DNA of 64,000 bases from Phytomonospora sp040655735 (GCF_040655735.1 NZ_JBFAKK010000019.1:45219-109218); one strand, 5' to 3'; positions 34,577-42,512 are shown, counted from the first letter of the stretch. Notes: generated by a model from the letters alone, not told the origin. Translations and numbers: made by a program.

Positions 34577-34630
34577 TCAGTCGCCCGGCCGTGACGGGAG
34601 GGAGAGCACCCACATCGTTACTGCGTTCAT
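34577..34630 (-). CDS. 17-codon upstream ORF (putative leader peptide)
   Basis: ATG to TGA encoding MNAVTMWVLSLPSRPGD, preceded by AGGAGGTGA five bases before the ATG, the strongest ribosome site noticed in this window. A TAGCTT that could be a -10 lies about 40 bases upstream. It ends 47 bases before the monooxygenase ATG with a hairpin between. Family knowledge: actinobacterial resistance genes are often controlled by such leader peptides through ribosome stalling. Whether this one works so is inference. Confidence 0.55.
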   Translation of the reverse strand: MNAVTMWVLSLPSRPGD

Positions 34631-34755
34631 GGGTCTCACCTCCTCGGTCGTGCCACGGTCGGTCTCAAGCTACAACACCTCCGGCCCTCGTCCGACGGTG
34701 TCCCCCGTCACGCCGGCTTGCGTTCGAGCGCGCTCGAAGCCATAGCGTCCCCGCC

Positions 34756-35622
34756 ATGACCGACACCGCACAGACCTGGATCATCACCGGCGCCTCCCGG
34801 GGCTTCGGCCGCGCTCTCGCCGAGGCCGCGCTGGCCGCCGGCGACAACGTCGTGGCCGCCGTCCGCCGCCCCGAGAGCGTCGCCGACCTCGCCGCCGCCC
34901 ACCCCGAGCGCTTCGCCGCACACCGCTTCGACGCCCGCGACGTCACCGCCGCCGCCGGCCTCGTCGCCGGCACCGTCGCCCGCTTCGGCCGCCTCGACGT
35001 GCTCGTCAACAACGCCGGCCGGGCCGTCGTCGGGGCCGTCGAGGAGGTCGGCGACGAGCAGCTGCGCGAGTTGATGGACCTGCACCTGTTCGGGCCGGCC
35101 GCGCTCGTCCGCGCCGCGCTGCCGGTGATGCGCGGGCAGGAGTCGGGCACGATCGTGCAGATGAGCAGCCAGGGCGGGCGCACGTCCTTCCCGGGCGTGT
35201 CGGCGTACTCGGCGTCGAAGTTCGCCCTCGAAGGGTGGTCGGAGTCGCTGGCGGGCGAGGTCGCGCCTTTCGGGATCCGGGTGATGATCGTCGAGCCGAG
35301 CCGTTTCCGCACCGACTTCAACGCCGGCGACGTCCTGGAGTTCACCGACTCCTCGGAGGTCTACCGCGACCTGCTGGCCGCCGTGCGCGCCGACATGGCC
35401 GGCGCCGACGGCTCACAGGAGGGCGACCCGGTGCGGGCGGCGCGGATCATCGTCTCCCTCGCGCACGGCGACGAGGTGCCGCTGCGCCTTCCGCTGGGCC
35501 GCGAGGCGGTCGAGCGGATCTCGGGCTCCTACCGGCGCGGACTCGCCGAGGTCGAGCGGTGGGCCGAGACCGCCAGGGCCGCCGACTTCGAGGGCGTGGC
35601 CGCCTCGGTCAGGCCGGTCTAG
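34756..35622 (+). CDS. Short-chain dehydrogenase/reductase
   Basis: 288 residues, classical SDR. The cofactor motif TGASRGFG is at about 11-18, the NNAG motif in VLVNNAGRAVVG, and the active site has Ser in QMSSQGG with Tyr151-x3-Lys155 (YSASK). Substrate unknown. TAGCGT 7 bases before the ATG predicts a leaderless transcript. The stop TAG forms the first bases of the -10 of the MerR gene ten bases downstream. Confidence 0.92.
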   Translation: MTDTAQTWIITGASRGFGRALAEAALAAGDNVVAAVRRPESVADLAAAHPERFAAHRFDARDVTAAAGLVAGTVARFGRLDVLVNNAGRAVVGAVEEVGDEQLRELMDLHLFGPAALVRAALPVMRGQESGTIVQMSSQGGRTSFPGVSAYSASKFALEGWSESLAGEVAPFGIRVMIVEPSRFRTDFNAGDVLEFTDSSEVYRDLLAAVRADMAGADGSQEGDPVRAARIIVSLAHGDEVPLRLPLGREAVERISGSYRRGLAEVERWAETARAADFEGVAASVRPV

Positions 35623-35631
35623 GCTCTCCAC

Positions 35632-36105
35632 ATGGCCACCGACGACCTGATGAGCAGGGCCCTCGACCAGCTGGGCGAGGACGCGCCGTCGGTCGAGGCG
35701 ATCCACCGCCTGGCCGACGCGGGCGGCGCGCACGAGCCGATGGCGATCAACGAGGTCGCCGAGCTGCTCGACATCTCCCCGCACACCCTGCGCTACTACG
35801 AGCGCGCCGGGCTGGTGGAGGTCGCGCGGGACTCCCACGGCCACCGCGTCTACCACTCCGAGGCGGTGCGGCGGCTGGTGTTCCTCACCCGCATGCGCCT
35901 GTCGGGCATGCCGATGCGCGACCTCCAGCACTACGTCACGCTCGTCGACGGCGGCGAACAGACGGTCCCCGAGCGGCTCGACATGCTCCTCGAACACCGC
36001 GACACGATCCGCCGCCGGATCCGCGAGCTGACGCTGTCGCTGACCGCGACGGAGTACAAGATCGCCACCTACGGCGGCGCGACCGGACCCGACGCGCTGA
36101 CCTGA
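35632..36105 (+). CDS. MerR family transcriptional regulator
   Basis: 157 residues. About 35 N-terminal residues precede the MerR helix-turn-helix (MAINEVAELLDISPHTLRYYERAGLVEVARDSHGHRVY), followed by the dimerisation helix. No cysteine cluster, so it is not a metal or iron-sulphur sensor; it resembles MerR proteins that control SDR or efflux genes. TAGGCT overlaps the upstream SDR stop and stands 6 bases before the ATG. It may regulate the preceding SDR. Confidence 0.9.
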   Translation: MATDDLMSRALDQLGEDAPSVEAIHRLADAGGAHEPMAINEVAELLDISPHTLRYYERAGLVEVARDSHGHRVYHSEAVRRLVFLTRMRLSGMPMRDLQHYVTLVDGGEQTVPERLDMLLEHRDTIRRRIRELTLSLTATEYKIATYGGATGPDALT

Positions 36106-36130
36106 CCGGCGCTGACCCGACCGGCGGGCG

Positions 36131-36856
36131 TCACAGCTGGTCGAGGCGCACCTGGAAGCCGTCGAGGACGCGCGCGAGGCCGTAGGCGAAGGTCTCGTCG
36201 CGGATGGCGGAGGGGTCGCTGGAGTTGGCCAGGAGGGCCTCGTTGATGGCGGGGTGCTCCCGGCTGGCCTCCAGGGCGCCGGGCAGCACGTCGCTGATCC
36301 ACTCTCGCTCGGTCATGCCGCTGCGGGCGATCAGCGACAGCCACGCCGCCTCGCTGGTGGCCATGCCCAGGACGTAGGCGGTCAGCGTGTTCATCACCTG
36401 GTCGGCCTCGGCGGCGGGGAAGCCGGCGTCCTGGAAGACGCCCATGAACCTCGTCGACATGCGCGAGAGGTTCGGCCCCAGCGACTTCAGCCCCACCTGT
36501 CCCAGCACCGCGCCGACCCAGGGGTGGCGCAGCATCATCGCGCGCAGGCTTGCGGCGGTGGCGGTGGCCGCCTCACGCCAGCCCTCGCGTCCGCCGCCGG
36601 CCGGGACCTCAAGCTCGCCGTAGACCTCGTCGACCACCAGCTCGATCAGCTCGTCCTTGTTGGCGACGTGCCGGTAGAGCGAGGTCGCGCCGGCGTTCAG
36701 GCGGGCGCCGAGCTTGCGCATGCTCAGCTGCTCGATGCCGTCGGCGTCGAGCAGCGCGATCGCCTCGGCGACGATCTGCCCGGCGCTGAGCGCGGGCTGC
36801 TCCTTCTTCTTGCGGGGCCGCGTCCACACCGACTGGACGGCCTGCTTGTCCGACAT
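36131..36856 (-). CDS. TetR family regulator (TetR_C-type)
   Basis: 241 residues. The helix-turn-helix (MRKLGARLNAGATSLYRHVANKDEL) is preceded by a 25-residue basic extension, and the C-terminal ligand-binding region resembles the TetR class proper. It is divergent from a 14-helix MFS transporter, the usual drug-efflux arrangement. GAGGGAG precedes the ATG, and its TAGGCT -10 touches one of two palindromic operators. Likely represses itself and the transporter. Confidence 0.92.
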   Translation of the reverse strand: MSDKQAVQSVWTRPRKKKEQPALSAGQIVAEAIALLDADGIEQLSMRKLGARLNAGATSLYRHVANKDELIELVVDEVYGELEVPAGGGREGWREAATATAASLRAMMLRHPWVGAVLGQVGLKSLGPNLSRMSTRFMGVFQDAGFPAAEADQVMNTLTAYVLGMATSEAAWLSLIARSGMTEREWISDVLPGALEASREHPAINEALLANSSDPSAIRDETFAYGLARVLDGFQVRLDQL

Positions 36857-36885
36857 GGCGTCTCCCTCGTGTCACCCCCAGCCTA

Positions 36886-36958
36886 GCGCACGGCGTGCGC
36901 CGATTGCGCACACCCGAACCCACTGGTACGGTGTTCCCATGACGCGCACAGTGTGCGC
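36886..36958. promoter_or_regulatory. Divergent TetR/MFS operator region
   Basis: Two related palindromes: GCGCACGGCGTGCGC (36886-36900) next to the TetR -10, and GCGCACAGTGTGCGC (36944-36958) just after the MFS transcription start predicted from TACGGT at 36927-36932. A GCGCAC half-site lies between. They suggest TetR binding and coordinated repression. Confidence 0.75.
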
Positions 36959-36983
36959 ACCTAAGGCCCCGGAAGGAAAACCC

Positions 36984-38501
36984 ATGTCGAACCTCCACCC
37001 CCGACGCTGGCTCATCCTCGTCGTCCTCTGCCTGAGCACCCTGGTCCTCGTCGTCGACAACGGCGTACTGACCGTCGCCATCCCGCCCCTCACCCGAGAC
37101 CTCGGCGCCACCGCCCAGGACATCCAATGGATCATCGAGGGCTACATCCTCGTCTTCGCCGTCCTGCTCCTGACCGCCGGAAGCCTCTCCGACCGCTACG
37201 GCCGCCGCAAGATCATGATCATCGGCCTGGCCATATTCGGCGCCGCGTCACTCCTGGCCACCTACGCCTCCACCCCCGAGCAGCTCATCGGCGCCCGCGT
37301 CCTCATGGGCATCGGCGGCGCGCTGGTCATGCCCTCGACCCTGTCGATCCTCATCACCGTCTTCGACGACACCGAGCGCCGCAAGGCCATGTCGATCTGG
37401 AGCTCGGTCCTCATGGTCGGCCTCATCGGCGGCCCCGTCGTCGGCGGCCTGCTCATCGCGAAACTGTGGTGGGGCTCGGTGTTCCTCATCAACGTCCCCG
37501 TCGTCATCATCGCCATCGTCGCCGCACTGGTCTGGATGCCCGAGTCGAAAGGCCCCTGGCGCAAGCCCGACTACCCCGGCGCGCTGCTGTCCGTGGTCGG
37601 CCTCACCGCCCTCGTCTGGGTCATCATCGAGGCCCCCGCCAAAGGCCTCGGCGACCCGGCCGTCCTCGCCGCGCTGGCCGCCGCCGTCGCCGGCCTGACC
37701 GCCTTCGTCGTCTGGGAACTGCGCACCGACTCCCCGATGGTCCCGCTGACGCTGTTTCGCAACCGCAACTTCAGCGGCGGCAGCCTCTCCCTCGTCCTGG
37801 TCCAGATCGCCAACGGCGGCCTGCTGCTGGCCCTGACCCAGTACCTCCAGTTCGTCCTCGGCTACACACCCACCGAGACCGGCCTGGCGATGATCCCGAT
37901 GGCGATCGCGGTCATCTTCACCAACGCCGTCGGCGCCACCATCGGCCACAAGATCGGCAACCGCGCCCTCACCGTCGCCGGACTGCTCGTCCTGGCCGCC
38001 GGCTTCGGGTTCTTCGCGACCATGACCGCCGACGACGGCTTCATCACCGTCGCGCTCGCCCTGGTCGTCTTCGGCGTCGGCGCCGGGCTCGCCCAGCCCG
38101 CCGCGGTCACCGCCCTGATGGGCGCCGTCCCCGCCGAGCACGCCGGTGTCGGCTCGGCGCTCAACGACACCGTCCAGCAGGCCGGCGCGGCACTGGGCGT
38201 GGCGATCCTGGGCAGCGTCCTGGTCACCAACTTCGGCGACGCGATGCCGGCCGGCACGCCCGAACCCGCCCGCGCCTCCATCGCCGACGCAATCGGCGTC
38301 GCCGCGACCACCGGCGACACCGGACTGGCCACCGCGGCCCGCGAGGCCTTCGCGTCGGGGATGTCGGCGACCTTCGTGATCGGCGCGATCGGCGTGACCG
38401 CCGCGGCGATCCTGGCGCTGGTGGTCATGAAGGACCGCAAGAGCGAGCGGGCCGGCGAGCTCGACACCGAGGGCCGCCCGATGGAGATGGCCGTCCACTA
38501 G
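36984..38501 (+). CDS. MFS transporter, DHA2 (14-TMS) drug-efflux family
   Basis: 505 residues, 14 predicted membrane helices. DHA2 features: VVDNGVLTVAIPPLTRDL at the first helix, the loop 2-3 motif GSLSDRYGRRK and motif C-like GLIGGPVVGGLL. It probably exports a drug in exchange for protons. The ATG is chosen for GGAAGG seven bases upstream; TACGGT also stands 6 bases before an in-frame ATG at 36939, which would add 15 residues on a leaderless mRNA. Controlled by the divergent TetR gene. Confidence 0.92.
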   Translation: MSNLHPRRWLILVVLCLSTLVLVVDNGVLTVAIPPLTRDLGATAQDIQWIIEGYILVFAVLLLTAGSLSDRYGRRKIMIIGLAIFGAASLLATYASTPEQLIGARVLMGIGGALVMPSTLSILITVFDDTERRKAMSIWSSVLMVGLIGGPVVGGLLIAKLWWGSVFLINVPVVIIAIVAALVWMPESKGPWRKPDYPGALLSVVGLTALVWVIIEAPAKGLGDPAVLAALAAAVAGLTAFVVWELRTDSPMVPLTLFRNRNFSGGSLSLVLVQIANGGLLLALTQYLQFVLGYTPTETGLAMIPMAIAVIFTNAVGATIGHKIGNRALTVAGLLVLAAGFGFFATMTADDGFITVALALVVFGVGAGLAQPAAVTALMGAVPAEHAGVGSALNDTVQQAGAALGVAILGSVLVTNFGDAMPAGTPEPARASIADAIGVAATTGDTGLATAAREAFASGMSATFVIGAIGVTAAAILALVVMKDRKSERAGELDTEGRPMEMAVH

Positions 38502-38515
38502 TGGCGGATGCGCGG

Positions 38516-38545
38516 GGCCCTCGACCGCGGAAGCGGTCGGGGGCC
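38516..38545 (+). terminator. Terminator after the MFS gene
   Basis: 13-bp stem with one mismatch, GGCCCTCGACCGC/GCGGTCGGGGGCC, and a GGAA loop, between the MFS stop and the RBS of the next gene. No T-tract. Confidence 0.6.
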
Positions 38546-38565
38546 TCGCTCTCGCCGGAGGCCAC

Positions 38566-39162
38566 ATGAGCGACCATGAACCGATGCGCAGACTCACGTA
38601 CTTCATCGCCACCAGCATCGACGGCCTCATCGCCGACGAGAACGGGTCCATCGAGGCGTTCTTCCCGCTCCCCGACGGCCTCGCCGAGCATCTGGTCGCC
38701 GAGTACCCCGAGACGCTGCCGACGCACCTCCACGAGACCTTCGGCGTGACCGTCGCCGATGGACGGTTCGACGCGGTGATCCAGGGTCGCGGGACCTACC
38801 AGCCGGCGCTGACCGAGGGGATCACCAGCCCGTACGCGCATCTGGCGCAGTACGTGGTGTCGACGACCCTCGGCGAGGTCGACGACCCGAAGGTCAACCT
38901 GATCGACGGCGATCCGCTGGAAGCGGTGCGGGAGCTGAAATCCCGCGACGGCGGCGGGATCTGGCTGGCCGGCGGCGCGCGGCTGGCGGGCAGCCTCTAC
39001 CCCGAGATCGACGAGATCATCGTGAAGGTCTACCCGCTGGTCCTGGGCGCCGGGAAGCCCATGTTCGAGGGCAAGGGCGTCGATCCGGTGCGGTTCGAGC
39101 TGACCGACAGCACCGTCGTGGGCACCGGCGGGGCGGTCATCCACCGGTACTCGCGGATCTAG
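38566..39162 (+). CDS. Dihydrofolate reductase family protein (RibD C-terminal fold)
   Basis: 198 residues. LTYFIATSIDGLIADENG near the start, RGTYQPALTEGI in the middle and GGIWLAGGARLAGSLYPEIDEI near the end are the signature of the YyaP/YwjB group of DHFR-like reductases. The physiological substrate is unknown. CGGAGG precedes the ATG. It converges with a 4-base overlap on the cupin gene. Confidence 0.9.
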   Translation: MSDHEPMRRLTYFIATSIDGLIADENGSIEAFFPLPDGLAEHLVAEYPETLPTHLHETFGVTVADGRFDAVIQGRGTYQPALTEGITSPYAHLAQYVVSTTLGEVDDPKVNLIDGDPLEAVRELKSRDGGGIWLAGGARLAGSLYPEIDEIIVKVYPLVLGAGKPMFEGKGVDPVRFELTDSTVVGTGGAVIHRYSRI

Positions 39163-39482
39163 ATCTTCTCGGTCCGGCCGGTGTAGGCGGGTGCGAAGAA
39201 GACCAGCAGGCGCAGTTCCTCGGTGACCTCGGTGAAGCGATGGCCCTCCATGGCGGGGACGAAGACGAGGTCGCCGGGGCCGACCTCGGCCCGGCCGGAG
39301 TCGGTGACGAGCGTGGCGCGCCCCGCGGCGACGTAGTAGACCTCGTCCTCGCGGTGGGGGGTCTGATCGTCGACACCGCCGACGCCGATGACGTACACGC
39401 CCGCCGACAGGCTGCCGCTGCGGATGTGCTCGACGTAGTCCTCGACGGCCGGCGCGGTTCCGGCGCCCTTGATCAGCTCCAT
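39159..39482 (-). CDS. Cupin domain protein
   Basis: 107 residues, one conserved cupin barrel. The first motif is TPHREDEVYYVAAGRATL and the second PGDLVFVPAMEGHRF, with metal ligands His, Glu and His visible. Function unknown; small cupins bind metal and act as isomerases, dioxygenases or sensors. TATGCT stands 6 bases before the ATG, so the mRNA is probably leaderless. Confidence 0.9.
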   Translation of the reverse strand: MELIKGAGTAPAVEDYVEHIRSGSLSAGVYVIGVGGVDDQTPHREDEVYYVAAGRATLVTDSGRAEVGPGDLVFVPAMEGHRFTEVTEELRLLVFFAPAYTGRTEKI

Positions 39483-39522
39483 CGCAGGAGCATAAACCCT
39501 TGCCGCGCGGCGGTCGTGGCGC

Positions 39523-40317
39523 TCACCCGGTGACGCAGCAGCTGCGGCAGGTCGACAGGCCCTCGACGGTGAACGCCAGGCAGCAGGTCCGGCGGCGCAG
39601 GCTCATCTCGCCCTCGGGCGTGCAGCTCACGTCGACGAGATCGGGGACCCGCAAGGCCTCCAGGAGCGTCCCAGCGGTCTCCACAATGGACAGCGGCGTG
39701 GTGTCGGCGGTGTACTCCACGGCGTGCGCGACTCCCGAGGCCAGTGAGCCCCACAGGATCCGGCGCCCGACGCGCACGTGCCCCCGGAATTGCGCGAGCA
39801 GCGGCGCGAGGTGCTGGTCGACGATCGTCGCGCGCAGCACGTCGAGCAGCGCGCCCTCGTCGTCGACGACGCGCACGCCCGGGTCGCCGGCGACGGGATC
39901 GTTGGGCAGGACGGCGACCATGGCCCGGCGCATGCCGAAACGGAACCAGGGCCGGTCGGCCGACAAACGCAGCAGCACGTTCGGGGCGTGCAGGAGCGGG
40001 ACGCGGCGCGCGGTGGCCCAGCCGACCACGGCCGGCAGCGCCAGCCAGTACGCGTAGCCCTTCCAGGCGAGCGCGGCGGCGGCGTGGGGCGCGGCCCCCC
40101 AGCGGGCGCGGGGTGCGTCGATGAGCTGGGCGACGGCCGAGCCGTCGGTGAAGCAGGTGGTGGGGGTGTAGCCGGCGATGGAGTCGAGGACGAGTCCGTC
40201 GGCGAGCCCGGCGGTGGCGGCGTCTCCGCGGCTGCGGCGCATGGCGGCCAGGGCGCTGGTCACCGGCGCGAGGGGCGCGGCGGTGGGGAGCCGGACGGCC
40301 GGGAGTGTCCTGGTCAC
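39523..40317 (-). CDS. (2Fe-2S)-binding protein, FhuF-like ferric-siderophore reductase
   Basis: 264 residues. The C-terminus ends with RRTCCLAFTVEGLSTCRSCC, the CC-x10-C-x2-C cluster that binds 2Fe-2S in FhuF-like ferric reductases. The rest of the protein (APLLAQFRGHVRVGRRILWG) fits this group. It would release iron from an imported siderophore in the cytoplasm. The GTG is preferred for GGGGCGG upstream; an ATG at 40380 is an alternative. An iron box 70 bases upstream supports an iron-repressed role. Confidence 0.85.
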   Translation of the reverse strand: MTRTLPAVRLPTAAPLAPVTSALAAMRRSRGDAATAGLADGLVLDSIAGYTPTTCFTDGSAVAQLIDAPRARWGAAPHAAAALAWKGYAYWLALPAVVGWATARRVPLLHAPNVLLRLSADRPWFRFGMRRAMVAVLPNDPVAGDPGVRVVDDEGALLDVLRATIVDQHLAPLLAQFRGHVRVGRRILWGSLASGVAHAVEYTADTTPLSIVETAGTLLEALRVPDLVDVSCTPEGEMSLRRRTCCLAFTVEGLSTCRSCCVTG

Positions 40318-40386
40318 GCGGCCGCCCCTGGCGGGGTGGCGCCTAGCTGCGTGGACACGTGCGGCCTCCGAGTGGCGCATGGAACG

Positions 40387-40405
40387 TTAGGTTCGGCTTA
40401 CCTTA
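40387..40405 (-). promoter_or_regulatory. IdeR/DtxR-type iron box
   Basis: TTAGGTTCGGCTTACCTTA matches the 19-bp consensus TTAGGTTAGSCTAACCTAA at 16 positions and reads as a palindrome. It sits just upstream of the 2Fe-2S protein gene, so that gene should be repressed when iron is plentiful. Confidence 0.8.
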
Positions 40406-40481
40406 ACTCGGGGGTGCTCGGGGCGGCGGGCAGGGCGCGGTTTCGGGGTGGCGGGCGGCTTGCCCGCCACCCCGCGCGGGG

Positions 40482-41186
40482 TTACTTTCCGCCGTCGACG
40501 TCGAGGGTGGTGCCGGTGGTGAAGGTGTTCTCCAGCAGGTAGAGCACGGCGTGGGCGGCCTCTTCGGGGGTTCCGGGGCGCCCGGCGGGGAGTGCGGCGG
40601 AGACGTCGGCGCGGTACTTGGCGTGGCTTTCGGCGTCCCAGCGGCCTTCGAAGACGTCGATCTGGCCGGGCGAGATCGCGTTGACGCGCAGGGGCGCGAG
40701 TTCGATCGCGAGGGCCTTGACGAGTCCTTCGACGGCTCCGTTGACGGCGGCGAAGCCGGAGAAGCCGGCCTCGGCCTTGCGGTAGAGGTAGCCGGAGAAG
40801 AACAGGATCGAGCCGTCGGGGGCGATGTGCGCGACGGCGGCCTTGGCGGCGCGGTACTGGCCCCAGAACTTCGTCTCGAACAGCGAGCGCGCGTCGGCTT
40901 CCGGGAGTTCGACGAAGGGGCCGGCGACGATCTCGGCGGCACCGGTGACGAGATGGTCGAAGGGACCGACGGCGGCGAGGACGCGTTCGACGGCCTCGGG
41001 GTCGGTGACGTCGAGGACGCGGTACTCCACACCCGGCCCGACGGACTCGGCGGCGGCCTTGAGGGTGGCCTCGGTCCGGCCGGTGATGACGACCTGGGCG
41101 CCGCGCTCGACGGCGAGACGGGTGGTGGCCAGGCCGATCCCGGTGGCTCCACCGGTGATGACGATTCGCTTGCCGGACAAAGACAT
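40482..41186 (-). CDS. Short-chain dehydrogenase-like protein lacking the YxxxK active site
   Basis: 234 residues with the SDR fold: cofactor motif TGGATGIGLATTRL (about 11-24) and VLDVTDPEAV. The position of the catalytic Tyr-x3-Lys reads FAAVN (in GFSGFAAVNGAVEGL), so both catalytic residues are replaced, although the following ALAIELAPLRVNAISPGQID is normal. It may be a non-catalytic binder or use other residues. GGAGG precedes the ATG. It lies 92 bases after soxR on the same strand and may be part of its regulon. Confidence 0.88.
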   Translation of the reverse strand: MSLSGKRIVITGGATGIGLATTRLAVERGAQVVITGRTEATLKAAAESVGPGVEYRVLDVTDPEAVERVLAAVGPFDHLVTGAAEIVAGPFVELPEADARSLFETKFWGQYRAAKAAVAHIAPDGSILFFSGYLYRKAEAGFSGFAAVNGAVEGLVKALAIELAPLRVNAISPGQIDVFEGRWDAESHAKYRADVSAALPAGRPGTPEEAAHAVLYLLENTFTTGTTLDVDGGK

Positions 41187-41278
41187 CGCAGTCCTCCATC
41201 GATCGGTGCGGCGGTTCCGCGTCGATGGGCAACCGGTGGGGACGGACCGGTATTTCCGGGCGTGACGGGGGTCTCGCG

Positions 41279-41731
41279 TCACCGCGAGGGCGGCACCGGC
41301 CCATCGGTCCAGTGGGCGCCGGGGCCGAGCGCGGCCTTGCGGTCGTCGGCGTTGTAGAGCGCGCAGGACTTCAGCGAGAGGCAGCCGCAGCCGATGCAGC
41401 CGGTGAGGGTGTCGCGCAGCTCGATGAGGCGCTCGATCTGGTCGTCGAGGCGGGAGCGCCACTGCCCCGACAGGCGCGCCCAGTCGGCCTTGGTGGGGGT
41501 ACGGTCCTCGGGCAGGGAGTCGAGGGCGGCGGTGATCTCGGCGAGGGACAGGCCGACCTGCTGGGCGGTGCGGATGAACGCGACCCGGCGCAGCTGGTCG
41601 CGGCGGTAGCGGCGCTGGTTGCCGGTGGTGCGCTCGGAGCTGATCAGCCCGCGCTCCTCGTAGAAGCGCAGCGCGGAGGTGGCCGCGCCGGACCGGGCGG
41701 CGAGCTCGCCGATGGTGAGGCGGTTGGGCAT
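41279..41731 (-). CDS. soxR: Redox-sensitive transcriptional activator SoxR
   Basis: 150 residues, MerR family. The helix-turn-helix is TIGELAARSGAATSALRFYEERGLI, and the C-terminal part carries the 2Fe-2S motif C112-x2-C115-x-C117-x5-C123 (CIGCGCLSLKSC) diagnostic of SoxR. In actinomycetes SoxR responds to redox-active metabolites such as quinone or phenazine antibiotics. AAGGGG precedes the ATG. A SoxR box lies in the intergenic region shared with the divergent transketolase genes, and an SDR-like gene follows soxR. Confidence 0.95.
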   Translation of the reverse strand: MPNRLTIGELAARSGAATSALRFYEERGLISSERTTGNQRRYRRDQLRRVAFIRTAQQVGLSLAEITAALDSLPEDRTPTKADWARLSGQWRSRLDDQIERLIELRDTLTGCIGCGCLSLKSCALYNADDRKAALGPGAHWTDGPVPPSR

Positions 41732-41767
41732 CACTGAACCCCTTCCTGTGAGGTACGGCACTGGGCA

Positions 41768-41804
41768 TTGACTTCAAGTGAACTTGAACTTGAAAGCTTA
41801 GTTC
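41768..41804 (+). promoter_or_regulatory. SoxR-type promoter of the transketolase genes
   Basis: TTGACT (-35, 41768-41773), a 19-bp spacer, AAAGCT (-10, 41793-41798), then 6 bases to the ATG. The spacer contains the inverted repeat TTCAAG-TGAA-CTTGAA (41773-41788), close to the actinomycete SoxR box. Overlong 19-bp spacing is characteristic of MerR-family-activated promoters. Confidence 0.75.
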
Positions 41805-42497
41805 ATGACCGTGACCAGCGCCCGTTTCGGATATGACGACCTGCGCGGCCTCATCAAACGAGTCGTCGACGTCAAACACGCCCCGGAGGACTCCACCCTC
41901 GACGTGCTGTGGACCCTCTACGACCGGGTCCTCGACCTGTCCCCCGAGACCCTCGACAGTCCCGACCGGGACCGCTTCTACCTCTCCAAGGGCCACAGCC
42001 CCGGCTCCTTCTACGCCGTGCTGGCCGCCAAGGGATACATCCCCGACGCGTGGCTCGACCAGGCGTTCACGGCCGGTTCCCGGCTCGGCGGGCACCCCGA
42101 CCGGTTGCTGGTGCCCGGCGCCGAGATCTCCTCGGGCTCGCTGGGGCACGGGCTGCCGCTGGCCGTCGGGAGCGCGCTGGGGCTGCGGGCGCAGGGCCTG
42201 CTGAAGCCGAGGCTGTACGTCCTGCTCGGCGACGCCGAACTCGACGAGGGCACCAACCACGAGGCCATGGCCTACGCCGGCGCCACCGGGCTGTCCGGCA
42301 TCACCGCCGTCGTCATCGACAACGGTTCGGCCTCGCACGGCTGGCCCGGCGGGATCGCCTCCCGCTTCACCGCCCAGGGCTGGACGGCGTCCGAAGTGGA
42401 CGGACGCGACCACGACGCCATCGAGGCCGCGCTGCGCGGGCACGACGGGAACTCACCGCACGCCGTCGTCGCCTTCGCCACCTCGACCCACTTCTAG
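41805..42497 (+). CDS. Transketolase, N-terminal (TPP-binding) subunit
   Basis: 230 residues, first half of a split transketolase. RDRFYLSKGHSPGSFYAVLAA and GSLGHGLPLAVGSALGL are family motifs, and LLGDAELDEGTNHEA (about residue 140) is the thiamine-diphosphate Mg-binding GDx...N motif. It would pair with the C-terminal subunit encoded 15 bases downstream. The split enzyme may transfer C2 units from ketoses or act in a special pathway. Leaderless start under a probable SoxR-controlled promoter. Confidence 0.93.
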   Translation: MTVTSARFGYDDLRGLIKRVVDVKHAPEDSTLDVLWTLYDRVLDLSPETLDSPDRDRFYLSKGHSPGSFYAVLAAKGYIPDAWLDQAFTAGSRLGGHPDRLLVPGAEISSGSLGHGLPLAVGSALGLRAQGLLKPRLYVLLGDAELDEGTNHEAMAYAGATGLSGITAVVIDNGSASHGWPGGIASRFTAQGWTASEVDGRDHDAIEAALRGHDGNSPHAVVAFATSTHF

Positions 42498-42512
42498 AGA
42501 GGACCTCCAGCG

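Noticed and set aside
33069..34740. Rifamycin-associated element upstream of the monooxygenase
   Set aside because: No convincing match to the 19-bp inverted repeat was found; the palindrome at 34544 has a different sequence.
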